Positions 25,917 to 35,563 of a DNA stretch of 64,000 nt are shown piece after piece. This DNA is from SZUA-146 sp963922815 (GTDB lineage: Bacteria; Pseudomonadota; Gammaproteobacteria; Steroidobacterales; SZUA-146). Below the pieces are notes generated by a model that was not told the origin of the DNA, did not search any database, and saw only the letters and a list, made by a program, of their open reading frames with translations. Within the stretch, counting starts at the first letter, position 1, and each line of letters starts with the position of its first letter. The DNA is taken from assembly GCA_963922815.1 (NCBI GenBank), contig CAWUKD010000002.1, positions 9,778 through 73,777 on the forward strand, read 5' to 3'. A program made the translations under genes and the position numbers.

Positions 25917-27158
25917 TTATTGGTTCTGTAGCTGACGTTTCAGTTTTTCGCGCTGCGCCACCAGATGATCGGGAATGTCTTTGTATACGTCGTCAAACAT
26001 GGAATCGACGGCAAAGCTGCTGCCTTCTTCTGTCGTGCCATACGACAGGGCTTCCTGCCAGCTTGCGGCCATGGATGCATCGAGTTCGGCGATCGTGGAA
26101 TCATGTTCTTCCTGCGTCCAGGCGCCGAGCCCGATCAAATGATTCTTAAGTCGTTCGACGGGGTCGCCCAGCGGAAAGTGTTCGTGTTCGTTTTTGGCTC
26201 TGTAACGACTCGGATCGTCGCTGGTTGAGTGCGCCGACGCCCGGTAAGTCACGTGCTCGATAAGTGTCGGTCCGCCGCCGCTTCGCGCACGTTCCGCGGC
26301 CCACTCCGTGGCGGCGTAGACGGCGAGAAAGTCGTTGCCGTCGACCCGAATGCCGGGCATGCCGTAGCCGGGGCCGCGGGCTGCAAACGGGCTGTCCTGA
26401 CCGCCCGCGATACCCTGGAACGTGGAGATGGCCCACTGGTTGTTGACTACGTTGATGATGCACGGCGCCTGATAGACGTTCGCGAAGGTCAGGGCATTGT
26501 GATAATCGGATTCAGCGGTGCTGCCTTCTCCGGTCCAGGTGACCGCAATATGATCTTCGCCTTTAATCGCCGACGCCATGGCCCAGCCTACGGCCTGTGG
26601 CACCTGAGTGGTCAGATTACCGGAGATGGAAAAGATATTTTTTTCTTTCCAGTGATACATGATGGGCAACTGTCGGCCGCGGCACATGTCGCGGGCGTTG
26701 GACAGGCACTGGCACATCAGGTCGAGCACCGGACGTTCACGGGCGAAGTAGAGCCCCTGGTTGCGGTAGGTCGGAAACAGCATATCGCCGGTGCGCAGCG
26801 CCATGCCCTGTGCGACCGATACGGCTTCCTCGCCGCGTGACTGCACGTAGAAGGAAATTTTACCCTGTCGCTGGGCTTTGAGCATGCGATCGTCAAAGGC
26901 GCGCACGCTAAGCATCAGGTAAAGCCCGCGCCTGAGCTGTTCGATGGACAGTTCAGGGTTCCAGCTACCCTGGGCGACGCCATTTTCATCCAGCACACGG
27001 ACGAGCTGTTTGGACATTTCCGTCGTGTCACCGGCTGCTACATCGAGCGCCGGCTTGTCGACGGCGCCGGCATTTGACAGTGTGAGATAGCTAAAATCAG
27101 GCTGCTCACCTGGTCGCGCTGGCGCTCCTGGAACACGCATTCGGGGTTTTTGAGACAC
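25917..27158 (-). CDS. bkdA1: branched-chain 2-oxoacid dehydrogenase E1 alpha subunit
   Basis: 413 residues from GTG 27158 with AGGAG 9 bases upstream. TPP-binding signature GEGSTAESDYHNALTFANVYQAPCIINVVNNQWAIS, and the phosphorylation-loop region HSTSDDPSRYR of the branched-chain E1 alpha type. Works with the beta subunit and E2 downstream in leucine, isoleucine and valine breakdown. Operon order bkdA1-bkdA2-bkdB. Confidence 0.94.
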   Translation of the reverse strand: MSQKPRMRVPGAPARPGEQPDFSYLTLSNAGAVDKPALDVAAGDTTEMSKQLVRVLDENGVAQGSWNPELSIEQLRRGLYLMLSVRAFDDRMLKAQRQGKISFYVQSRGEEAVSVAQGMALRTGDMLFPTYRNQGLYFARERPVLDLMCQCLSNARDMCRGRQLPIMYHWKEKNIFSISGNLTTQVPQAVGWAMASAIKGEDHIAVTWTGEGSTAESDYHNALTFANVYQAPCIINVVNNQWAISTFQGIAGGQDSPFAARGPGYGMPGIRVDGNDFLAVYAATEWAAERARSGGGPTLIEHVTYRASAHSTSDDPSRYRAKNEHEHFPLGDPVERLKNHLIGLGAWTQEEHDSTIAELDASMAASWQEALSYGTTEEGSSFAVDSMFDDVYKDIPDHLVAQREKLKRQLQNQ

Positions 27159-27377
27159 GCGGTTACTCCTGCAGACAACTTAGTGTGCGAATACGTGGCG
27201 GCATTATGTGCGGCGCATGCAACTGCTCGCACGAGAAAGCGAGCACAGCGAACGTAATCGAAGACCGGACCGGTTGCGGTCCGAGCGAATCATTATAAAT
27301 GAAACCAATTGGTCGTGCCGATTCTATTTGCGCTGGTTGGGTGGCTGATTCGGTCCGAAAATGATGCGGCGCAAAAA

Positions 27378-28706
27378 CTAACGCCTTGAAACCAGTGAGT
27401 AAACCCCGAACCCGAACAGAATTAACACCCCGCCCCAAATGGCTTCCATCGGTCGGTTCATGGCGATATGGACGATGGTCCACCCGGTCAGAGCCAGGAA
27501 AATCAGCGGTGTAGCGGGATAGGCCCACGCCGAGAACGGGCGGGGCTCGTCGGCTCGCCGTGACCGCAGCGCAAACAGGGCGATCACGGTCACAAAGGTG
27601 TTGAGCGCGAGCGTGAAGCCGCTAAATACCAGAATGGACTCGAAGGTCGCGGTCACGATCAGCAGCAGCGCAATCAGTGCCTGAACATAGATAGCGATAT
27701 ACGGAATGCCGTCTGAATTTGTCCTCGACAGCAGCGCGAACGGTTTGAAATCTTCGCCGATCATCTGCAGAACGCGCGGGGCGGCCAGAATCATCGCGCT
27801 GGCTGTAGAAATCAGCAGCAGCGACAGCAGTGCGCTGGCAATACGGGCCACGTTCTCACCAAACGCATAGTCAGCCGCGACATAAACTATCTCGAGTTTC
27901 CCGACCATGGCCTCCTGAGGCGCAATGGACAGGAAGGTGTAGTTCACCAGCAGGTAGATGAGTGTCACCACCACGGTCCCCGCCGCCAGAATACGAGGCA
28001 GCGATTTCTGCGGGTTTTCGAGCTCGCCCGAAAAGTACGTGGCGGCGTTCCACCCGGAGTATGCGTAGCTGACGTAAATCAAAGAAACAGCAAACGCGCT
28101 GCTCACCATGACGTTCGGATCATGAATGGTGGGTGCAAACGTGGTGGATTGCACGGGAGTTGCAAAATACAGCGCGGCCAGGCAGCCGCCTACCAGCATG
28201 GCCAGCTTCAGCAGCGTAAAGACCCATTGGGTGTTGCCGCTACGCTGCCGTGAGCTTGAGTGCAACAGCGCCAGGGCAGTAACCAGCAGGCACGCCGAAA
28301 ATGTGGCCGGTATTTCGGGCACGACGAGATTGAGATACTTGCCAAAGGTGATAGCCACCAAAGCCGTCGGCGCCGCGAAACCAATCGTGGCCGACACCCA
28401 GCCGGATACGAAGCCCAGAGACGGATGAATGGCAGCTGAGAGAAAATTATATTCGCCGCCAGATCGAGGTAGCCGCGCGCCAAGTTCTGCGTAGCACAGG
28501 GCGCCGCAAAAGGCGGTAAGCCCGCCGAGTGCCCAAAGCATCAGCAGAGCGAACCCCGAAGTGATGCCGGCAAGCTGAAATCCCAGCGAGGTGAATACGC
28601 CGGTGCCGATCATGTTGGCGATGATCACCGCGGTGGCAACGCGGGGCGTGAAATAGCGGTGTTGCCGGTCTGAGCTGATCGATTGGGGTTCGTTAGACGG
28701 CTTCAT
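27378..28706 (-). CDS. APC family amino acid permease
   Basis: 442 residues from ATG 28706; a TTG at 28757 would overlap the neighbouring gene's leader. Twelve hydrophobic helices with the APC first-helix motif IIANMIGTGVFTSLGF and the conserved GGEYNFLSAAI block. It imports amino acids; the specific one is not evident. Upstream of the bkd operon on the same strand but more than 200 bases away and in the wrong order for a shared mRNA, though functionally compatible with branched-chain amino acid use. Confidence 0.88.
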   Translation of the reverse strand: MKPSNEPQSISSDRQHRYFTPRVATAVIIANMIGTGVFTSLGFQLAGITSGFALLMLWALGGLTAFCGALCYAELGARLPRSGGEYNFLSAAIHPSLGFVSGWVSATIGFAAPTALVAITFGKYLNLVVPEIPATFSACLLVTALALLHSSSRQRSGNTQWVFTLLKLAMLVGGCLAALYFATPVQSTTFAPTIHDPNVMVSSAFAVSLIYVSYAYSGWNAATYFSGELENPQKSLPRILAAGTVVVTLIYLLVNYTFLSIAPQEAMVGKLEIVYVAADYAFGENVARIASALLSLLLISTASAMILAAPRVLQMIGEDFKPFALLSRTNSDGIPYIAIYVQALIALLLIVTATFESILVFSGFTLALNTFVTVIALFALRSRRADEPRPFSAWAYPATPLIFLALTGWTIVHIAMNRPMEAIWGGVLILFGFGVYSLVSRR

Positions 28707-28782
28707 CGTCACGGTTATATCACGCGATGTTGATAGTTTGGTAAACTTATCAATCAACTCTTATTTTAAGGCAGTGCACACT

Positions 28783-29262
28783 ATGGCGATTAGCAAAGGC
28801 GAAAAAATTCCAGCAGTTACTTTGAAACATATGACGGACGAGGGACCGGCTGATATTTCGACCGCCGAGGTGTTTGGTGGCAAGAAAGTCGTTCTGTTCG
28901 CCGTACCAGGCGCATTTACCCCAGGCTGTTCGATGACGCATCTTCCCGGGTTTGTCGAAGCTGCCGCCGACATCAAGGCCAAAGGCGTAGACACCGTCGC
29001 CTGCATCTCTGTCAATGACGCCTTTGTTATGGGCGCCTGGGGTCAGGCGCAAAACGCCGACGACATATTGATGCTCGCAGACCCCGACGGGGACTTTGCA
29101 GACGCTGTGGGTTTATCGGTAGATCTGAGCCAGTTTGGCCTCGGCAAGCGCTCGTCGCGATATGCGATGATCGTTGAAGATGGTGTGGTCAGTAGTACAC
29201 ACATCGAACCTGAAGGCGGTATCACCGTTTCTTCGGCGGCTTCCGTGATGGAGCACTTGTAG
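28783..29262 (+). CDS. peroxiredoxin, Prx5 type
   Basis: 159 residues from ATG 28783. The active-site PGAFTPGCS (peroxidatic Cys near residue 49) and GAWGQAQNADDILMLADPDGDFADAVGL are Prx5 features. It reduces H2O2 and organic peroxides using glutathione/glutaredoxin or thioredoxin. Ends in a strong terminator; divergent from the permease. Confidence 0.93.
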   Translation: MAISKGEKIPAVTLKHMTDEGPADISTAEVFGGKKVVLFAVPGAFTPGCSMTHLPGFVEAAADIKAKGVDTVACISVNDAFVMGAWGQAQNADDILMLADPDGDFADAVGLSVDLSQFGLGKRSSRYAMIVEDGVVSSTHIEPEGGITVSSAASVMEHL

Positions 29263-29307
29263 TCACCACAGGCCGTTCAGGCCGCAGAGTAGCTGCTTTA
29301 TCAGGAA

Positions 29308-29336
29308 AACCCGCTCGGCATGAGCGGGTTTTTTTG
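29308..29336 (+). terminator. Rho-independent terminator of the peroxiredoxin gene
   Basis: ACCCGCTC (29309-29316) pairs with GAGCGGGT (29322-29329), loop of 5, then seven T. Confidence 0.9.
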
Positions 29337-29467
29337 TGGGGATGACAGGTATGCCCGACTAACAAAGGGCGCGCCGCTCTCGCGATCACGCCCTTCTGCG
29401 GGTAGTCACTCAGGATGGTATGCGGGTACAACCGGAGTGAGGTTACTCAATCAGGCCCGAAGCGAGA

Positions 29468-30172
29468 CTATTTGGACGTTGTTACGCGCTCAATTTTCAC
29501 GCGTGCAACCGGGTTGCGCCAGTCGTAGTCGGATGCTTTCAGATCCGCTTCTCCGTGAATCCCCGGGCTGACGCGAACGTAGCCTTCGCCACCCGCGTCA
29601 GGTGACGGTCCTTCGCCTCCGCACTGAGGGCCGGGAATGTTTGCGCACAGTTCATCATTCGGCTCACTGCCCGCGTCGTACCCGATCGCGGTAAAGTTCA
29701 GTGTTTGCCAGCGAAAACGCGGTGCGCGAACCGTGTTCAGTCCCACGAAAGAATCGTTGGTGGGCAAGAGCATTGCCGCCACGCTGATGTGATCAAACTC
29801 GAATGCGGTGTCCAGTCGAACCGTTACGCTTTGTCCGGGGCCCAGCAGGCCTTCGGTCGACTCCACGTCTCCCACCAGCTCGGGCAATGTACCGAGAAGT
29901 TCAGCGAAAGGTCCTGTAGCGCCGCCTTCTGCAAGAAGGGCCAGTTCGTCGCTGGCCGGCGTGCCGGTTTCAAACAGGCTGATGTCCTTTTTATGTGCCA
30001 CGACAAGCAAGGGTGTAAAGGTGGTTGCGCTTATGTTGGTGACAGTGACTTCATAGCTTCGGTCGCTGCCGCTATTCCAGCGGTCGGCCGAAGCGCTAAG
30101 GGGTGACAGGGCCAGCGCCGTAAGGGCGACTGCGCCGAATTTCAAAAGACCTGATCTGGCAAAAGTGTTCAT
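29468..30172 (-). CDS. secreted spondin-domain protein
   Basis: 234 residues; AGGGAG lies 5 bases before the ATG. A signal peptide ends near SPLSASA. RSYEVTVTNISATTFTPLLVVAHKKDISLFETGTPAS is the bacterial Spondin_N start, and VTVRLDTAFEFDHISVAAMLLPTNDSFVGLN its end. These proteins are periplasmic or surface exposed and probably bind metal or matrix; the role is not established. A Gly/Asp-rich C-terminal tail follows. Monocistronic. Confidence 0.87.
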   Translation of the reverse strand: MNTFARSGLLKFGAVALTALALSPLSASADRWNSGSDRSYEVTVTNISATTFTPLLVVAHKKDISLFETGTPASDELALLAEGGATGPFAELLGTLPELVGDVESTEGLLGPGQSVTVRLDTAFEFDHISVAAMLLPTNDSFVGLNTVRAPRFRWQTLNFTAIGYDAGSEPNDELCANIPGPQCGGEGPSPDAGGEGYVRVSPGIHGEADLKASDYDWRNPVARVKIERVTTSK

Positions 30173-30409
30173 GGGTACTCCCTGATAGTGTGTTTGAATG
30201 TCAACACACAGTCTGGCGCCATCAAATCACCCTGTAGTCACAAGAATTTAACAAATTGATAAACGCGGGCGTGGTGACGTGTCTGGGGTTCCCGATGCCG
30301 TGCACAGAAAGGAGCAGAACGGGCTGGGCGTCCGTCATTGGTAAACGCCCCATCTGGCTACGCGTATTGTCCTGGCGTAATCCCTGTGCGCATTTTCCGG
30401 GTGCGATGC

Positions 30410-31876
30410 TCAGGCGCAGTTCAAAGAAAACGAGAACGCGGAGCCCTGCCCGAGCCGGCTGGCTACTTCGATTTTGCTGTTGTGCAGGTCGAGTATCTTC
30501 TTGACTATGGCAAGCCCGAGACCTGTGCCCCGGTGCCGGTTGGGGTCGTTATTCTTCGACACGAACGAGCGCTCAAAAATGCGCGGCAGGTCTTCAGAGC
30601 TGATTCCTGCGCCGCTGTCGAACACTGTCGTGACGATCTGGTCTTTGTGTTTTTTCAGGCAGACGCGAACCACGCCATTCGTGTCGGTGTGTTTGAGCGC
30701 GTTGTCAATCAGGTTTTCCAGTACGCGCTCGAGCATGCCGATATCAGCGGATACCAGTGCGGTCGTTTTTTCGATGTCTACCTCAAGAGTGATGCCGCGT
30801 TTGGCGGCATCGAGTTTGAATTTGTGCACAATATCGTGCACCAGTTCAGCCATTGAAAAAGGCTCGCGCTTCAGCGTCAGAATTCCTGCGTCAAGGTTGG
30901 AAAGTTCAAACAGTTCTTTCACCAGTTTGCCCAGATGGCGCCCGTGCCGCCCGGCTGTTTCCAGGTATTCGCGACGCTGTTCCTCACCGAGCTCGTCGTA
31001 TTTGAGATACAGCGTGTCGATGTAACCCTGCATGGAGGATAGAGGCGTGCGCAAATCGTGCGAGACGTTTTGCATCAGTTCGCGCCGGCGTCTGTCGGTT
31101 TGGCGAAGCTCGTGCATCTGACTGACAATTTTTTGCGACATGCGGTTAAACGTTCCTGCGAGCGTGTCGATTTCATCTCCGCCTTTCTCGCGGTACCGGG
31201 CACTGACCACTTCGCTGAAACCATTGTCACGAAACGCATTGAAGCTGCCTACAAGCCGATGCAGGCGACGCGTGAGCACGTAGAAAATCAGCAGTCCGGC
31301 CAGCAGTGCGAACGCCATCAGTGCCACAACCGCAACCACGCCGTTCTTGATAATGAGACTGTTGCGCAGACCGCGTACGGCGGCCATGTGAGATTCGCCG
31401 CCCAGTACTGCGTACAGATATCCTGTGGTGCTGCCACTGTCGTTGGTGACTGGCGCGGCCGAAAAAACTTTGGTGGCGCCCGGATTTCGCGGATCGTCAC
31501 CGTATATGGGTAGCCGATCCGGATGGGCGATAAAGTCGGTGATCGGGCCGAGACTGATCGGTTGGTCTGCCACCGCGCCCTCGGGAAGGGCGTGGCCAAC
31601 CACGCGTCCGGTCGGATCGAGCAGATAGACTTCTATCGACGGGTTGATCACCATCACCATATTGGCAATGTCTTTCAGGGCATCTTCGTTGATCCGGTCG
31701 CCTTCCATCAGATTCTGCGTGGCAACAACATAGTCCGCGATGGTCTTGTTGAGCCTTTGTGTGGCTTCCTGCTGATAGCGTTCGGTGGTCCACCACGTAA
31801 TGCCCACGGTGGCCAGACCGATGCAGACGAGGATGCCGAGCAGTGCCGCGACGGACCTTAAAAACAGTGAATTCAT
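30410..31876 (-). CDS. sensor histidine kinase
   Basis: 488 residues. Transmembrane helix at about 8-30, periplasmic sensor 31-170, second helix 177-201, HAMP 202-255, dimerisation domain with phosphorylated His273 in VSHDLRTPLS, and the ATP-binding N (DNALKHTD), D/G1 (DSGAGIS), F (IFERSF) and G2 (GTGLGLAI) boxes. It phosphorylates the OmpR-type regulator encoded just upstream, whose stop overlaps its start by 4 bases. The stimulus is unknown; the sensor domain has no recognisable ligand motif. Confidence 0.93.
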   Translation of the reverse strand: MNSLFLRSVAALLGILVCIGLATVGITWWTTERYQQEATQRLNKTIADYVVATQNLMEGDRINEDALKDIANMVMVINPSIEVYLLDPTGRVVGHALPEGAVADQPISLGPITDFIAHPDRLPIYGDDPRNPGATKVFSAAPVTNDSGSTTGYLYAVLGGESHMAAVRGLRNSLIIKNGVVAVVALMAFALLAGLLIFYVLTRRLHRLVGSFNAFRDNGFSEVVSARYREKGGDEIDTLAGTFNRMSQKIVSQMHELRQTDRRRRELMQNVSHDLRTPLSSMQGYIDTLYLKYDELGEEQRREYLETAGRHGRHLGKLVKELFELSNLDAGILTLKREPFSMAELVHDIVHKFKLDAAKRGITLEVDIEKTTALVSADIGMLERVLENLIDNALKHTDTNGVVRVCLKKHKDQIVTTVFDSGAGISSEDLPRIFERSFVSKNNDPNRHRGTGLGLAIVKKILDLHNSKIEVASRLGQGSAFSFSLNCA

Positions 31877-32586
31877 ACAGAGGCAGGTTGCTGTCCAAAG
31901 CGATAGCCCACACCCCAGACGGTGGTCAGCATCGCCGGTGAAGAAGGGTCGGGCTCTATCTTTCCTCGCAGACGATTGATGTGGGTGTTTACCGTGTGCT
32001 CATAGCCGTCGTGGCCATACCCCCAGACCTGATCCAGCAGCTGGGATCGTGTAAACACAACCCCCGGATGGCTGGCAAAGTGGGCCAGAAGGTCAAATTC
32101 CTTGGCGGTAAGCGTGACCGAACCGCCGCCGATCATGACGTCCCGGGAGCGCAAATCTATGATCAGGTCACCAGCGCAAATCTGTTTGTTTTGCTGTGCA
32201 CCATTGTCCTGCCGACCCATTTCACTGCGTCGGAAAATAGCTTTGGCCCGCGCCACCATTTCGCGCACGCTGAACGGCTTGGTCAGGTAATCATCGGCAC
32301 CCAGCTCAAGACCAAGTACGCGATCTATCTCGGAGGTTTTGGCTGTGATCATGATAATCGGGACCGTGCTACCCGATTCCCGGAGTGCTCTGCATATGTG
32401 CAGGCCGTCGTTGCCGGGCAGCTGGATGTCCAGAAGGACCAGGTCCCATGACTGCGACAGCGCCAGATCAAGTCCCTTGCGACCGTCGTGGGCCACGGTG
32501 ACTTCCTCGCAGACATCCTGGAGGTGCAGTTTGATGAGCGCGGCGATATCGGTTTCGTCTTCAATAACTAGGGCATTTCTGGCCAT
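31873..32586 (-). CDS. OmpR-family response regulator
   Basis: 237 residues from ATG 32586 (GAGAAG upstream). Receiver with acidic pocket ED near residues 9-11, phosphorylated D53 in VLLDIQLPG, Thr and Lys in ITAK and LTKPF, then a winged-helix DNA-binding domain (LTAKEFDLLAHFASHPG, HTVNTHINRLRGKIE). First gene of a two-gene operon with the kinase. It converges with no one and faces the TonB receptor divergently, a possible target. Confidence 0.93.
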   Translation of the reverse strand: MARNALVIEDETDIAALIKLHLQDVCEEVTVAHDGRKGLDLALSQSWDLVLLDIQLPGNDGLHICRALRESGSTVPIIMITAKTSEIDRVLGLELGADDYLTKPFSVREMVARAKAIFRRSEMGRQDNGAQQNKQICAGDLIIDLRSRDVMIGGGSVTLTAKEFDLLAHFASHPGVVFTRSQLLDQVWGYGHDGYEHTVNTHINRLRGKIEPDPSSPAMLTTVWGVGYRFGQQPASV

Positions 32587-33081
32587 ATGACTTCTCACAT
32601 CCATTTAGAAAGCGTAGCCGTAAAAACTTACGCTGAGATCACAAAACGATTCTTAATCCATAACGACCCAGCCAGAGCGGTGAATATTTCGTTTTATTTA
32701 CCGTTGTGCCGGAGGCGAGCGGCCGGGCAGGTGCCGGTCGAGGGATTCGACGCACAGATCCACCTGAACGGCCGCGGCGTGGGAGCGTTGACACGTTGAT
32801 CCGTGCGGTAGTGATGCAGCGCCACAAATATCACCGGTGCCGTTAGAGTGCTGCAGATATGGCATCAATCGAAGCCGAGCGCCCGAGAATCATGTGCTCC
32901 GCCGTCTTGATGTGCGCATCAATTGAAAAAAATCGACGCAAAACAAGCGGCAACATTGCACTTGGGGCTTTGCAACTGCACAATACAGAGCATCATATTA
33001 GGGGGTTCTGTGCCGCTTGCTGAACGCATGCAATGCCGGTCGTTCCCTGTGCATTTTCATTGTGTAGGTGGGTAGGTCCGT
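32587..33081. other. intergenic region, no gene seen
   Basis: 495 bases between the divergent response regulator and TonB receptor genes. Neither strand carries a credible coding frame, RNA, strong terminator or clear promoter. The TonB receptor's ribosome site TAGGT lies at its 3' end. Confidence 0.5.
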
Positions 33082-35430
33082 ATGTCTAATCCAAGAAATT
33101 CGTCATTTCCGTTAATTGCAGCTGCTGTTGCGACAGCGCTGGGTACTGCCTGGACGCTTCCGGCACTGGGCCAGGCGGCCCTGGAAGAAGTGGTTGTGAC
33201 CGCACGAAAACGGGAAGAGAGTCTGCAGGATGTCCCGATTTCCATTAACGCGGTGGGCGGCGCGAAGCTCGAAGAGGCTGGCATCGATAAACTCGAAGAT
33301 TTGCAGGCCCTGGTCCCAAACTTTCAGCTGACAGAAACCGGCATCAGTACTCAGATGTACGTGCGCGGTATCGGTACGAGCAACAACCAGGGGTTTGAGC
33401 AGTCGGTGGGTACGTACATCGACGGCGTGTACTACGGACGACAGCAGCTTATCCGGGCGCCGATGTTTGATCTGGCCCGGGTTGAGGTGCTGCGCGGACC
33501 CCAGAGTATTCTGTTCGGCAAGAACTCGATTGCCGGCGCCCTGAACATGACGACAGCCAAGCCAACTGACGAGCGTACGGCCAAAGTCGGCCTCACCGTC
33601 AATCCCGATTTTGGGGGCTATGAGGGGCGGTTCATTTATTCGCAGGGACTGACCGACAAGCTGGCCGGTCGCCTGTCGGTGCGTTACGCCGAAGAAGACG
33701 GCTATGTGCGCAATACCCAGAAGAACGAGGATGAAGTCAGTCGGGAAGAAGCGACGGTGCGCGCCCAGTTGCGCTATACGCCCAGCGATACCCAGGAATG
33801 GAATCTGAAAGCCGAGTGGAATCAGTTTGATCAGACCGGTCGCCAGATCGAGGTGATTCAGGATGATGCCTCGGCGGCCAGCGGAGGCGCCACGTTTGCC
33901 CAGATTCTGGGCGCATTGGGTTCGCCGTTTGGAATTACCGAGACCGACCTCGACTATGAGCGGCAGGCTGACTCGTTCGAAAAGAGTGACAATGAGCTGC
34001 TGAACTTCACATTGATCGGCAGTTTTGATCTTGACAGCGGTAGCACATTTACAACGACTACCGGCTATGTCGAATACACGTTTGATGAGATTTGTGACTG
34101 CGACTTCGTAGGCGCGCCGGTTTTTGACCTGCCCATGAGTGAAGGATACGAGCAAATCAGCCAGGAATTTCGCTGGTCGTCACCGGGTGGTGAGCTGGTT
34201 GACTGGCAGACCGGCTTTTTCTTCCAGAAAAGCGACGTAGTGTTCGAGGATATGCTGCGAGTAATGACCGACAGCATTCTGCCGCAGGTTTCGTCGCTGC
34301 TGGCGCCCACGGTGAATCAGGGTGCAGCCCGAGTCTATGAATCCGAATCGGAGCTGTACGCGTACTTTGCCGAGGGGACGCTGAATCTGTCTGACCGCTT
34401 CCGCGTAACCTTTGGTGGTCGATATACGAAGGAGCACAAGTCTGGCTCCAGAATTGCCCAGGTGTACGACCTTATGCCCAACACGCTTGAGCGGCTTGGA
34501 CTTTCGACCAGCGTAGCGGCTCCACTGGTGTTTTTTGGCGCCTTTGGATTTGACAATGAGCAGTTCAACGGACACAACCTGCGTGGATCACGTTCAGAAG
34601 ATTCGTTCACGCCTTCGCTCAACATGCAGTATGACCTGAACGATGACTGGATGGCCTACATCACTGCCAGTACTGGTTACAAATCCGGTGGTTATGATGC
34701 CAGAGGTAACAACATCAACTCGTTTGAGTTTGAAGAAGAAGAAGCCGTTTCCGTCGAAGTGGGTGCGAAAGGTAAATTCGCTGACGGCCGGGTAGAGGCG
34801 AACATTTCTTTGTACAACACCAGCTATGACGATCTGCAGGTGTCCCAATTTGATGGCCAGATCGGTTTCAACGTTGGTAATGCCGGTGAAGTACGGGCCA
34901 GAGGCCTGGAACTGGACGGACGCTGGGCGATCGCGGAGAACTGGACGTCGACGTTCTCTGTTGCGTATCTCGATCACGAGTACACCGATTTTCCGAACGG
35001 CAACTGCTATAACTTCCAGGTTCCTGACGGAGTGGTGGTAGACGGCATCCCGCTGTGCGACTACACGGGGCTTTCCGGTCAGTATACGCCTGAGATAACC
35101 GGCGCGTTATCGCTAGACTACTATCGTCCTCTGAACGGCAACTTTGATTTGCGTATGACTGGAGACATGTCGTACTCAGGCGAGCAAAACGTTCACGTTA
35201 ACCTTGATCCACAGTATGTTATTGATGCCTATGCCAAGTGGAATCTTCGAATCGCTCTGGAGAGTGACAACTGGACCCTGGCGCTGTCGGGACTTAACCT
35301 GACGGACGAGAAGGTGCTCACTTACGTGGGTAACAATCCGCTGTCAGGCAGTACCTTCAATACCAACACCTTCTATGGTTTTATTGCGCCTCCGCGCACG
35401 TTTACCTTGTCAGCAACCTACGAGTTCTAA
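33082..35430 (+). CDS. TonB-dependent outer-membrane receptor
   Basis: 782 residues. A signal peptide ends near LPALGQA, followed by a TonB-box-like EEVVVTARKREESLQDVPIS, the plug domain (VPNFQLTE...MYVRGIGTSNNQGFEQSVGTYIDGVYYGRQ...LRGPQSILFGKNSIAGALN) and a 22-strand barrel ending in the usual aromatic (YEF). This subtype is common among marine gammaproteobacteria and usually takes up organic substrates rather than siderophores; the substrate is not evident. Followed by a strong terminator. Confidence 0.95.
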   Translation: MSNPRNSSFPLIAAAVATALGTAWTLPALGQAALEEVVVTARKREESLQDVPISINAVGGAKLEEAGIDKLEDLQALVPNFQLTETGISTQMYVRGIGTSNNQGFEQSVGTYIDGVYYGRQQLIRAPMFDLARVEVLRGPQSILFGKNSIAGALNMTTAKPTDERTAKVGLTVNPDFGGYEGRFIYSQGLTDKLAGRLSVRYAEEDGYVRNTQKNEDEVSREEATVRAQLRYTPSDTQEWNLKAEWNQFDQTGRQIEVIQDDASAASGGATFAQILGALGSPFGITETDLDYERQADSFEKSDNELLNFTLIGSFDLDSGSTFTTTTGYVEYTFDEICDCDFVGAPVFDLPMSEGYEQISQEFRWSSPGGELVDWQTGFFFQKSDVVFEDMLRVMTDSILPQVSSLLAPTVNQGAARVYESESELYAYFAEGTLNLSDRFRVTFGGRYTKEHKSGSRIAQVYDLMPNTLERLGLSTSVAAPLVFFGAFGFDNEQFNGHNLRGSRSEDSFTPSLNMQYDLNDDWMAYITASTGYKSGGYDARGNNINSFEFEEEEAVSVEVGAKGKFADGRVEANISLYNTSYDDLQVSQFDGQIGFNVGNAGEVRARGLELDGRWAIAENWTSTFSVAYLDHEYTDFPNGNCYNFQVPDGVVVDGIPLCDYTGLSGQYTPEITGALSLDYYRPLNGNFDLRMTGDMSYSGEQNVHVNLDPQYVIDAYAKWNLRIALESDNWTLALSGLNLTDEKVLTYVGNNPLSGSTFNTNTFYGFIAPPRTFTLSATYEF

Positions 35431-35458
35431 ATACCCGTCATCACACTGCTGCAAGTAA

Positions 35459-35483
35459 GGGCCTGCTTTGCAGGCCCTTTTTT
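35459..35483 (+). terminator. Rho-independent terminator of the TonB receptor gene
   Basis: GGGCCTGC (35459-35466) pairs with GCAGGCCC (35470-35477), loop TTT, followed by six T. Confidence 0.92.
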
Positions 35484-35563
35484 GTGGTGCCACATGGGTA
35501 TTTGCCAAGGGTTGTGATACAACTAATGACTTTCTCTTAAACGCTGAATTCTTAGAGGTGCTT

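Noticed and set aside
33112..34155. 347-residue minus-strand frame inside the TonB receptor
   Set aside because: The plus strand has a full TonB receptor with plug motif; the antisense product lacks any domain.
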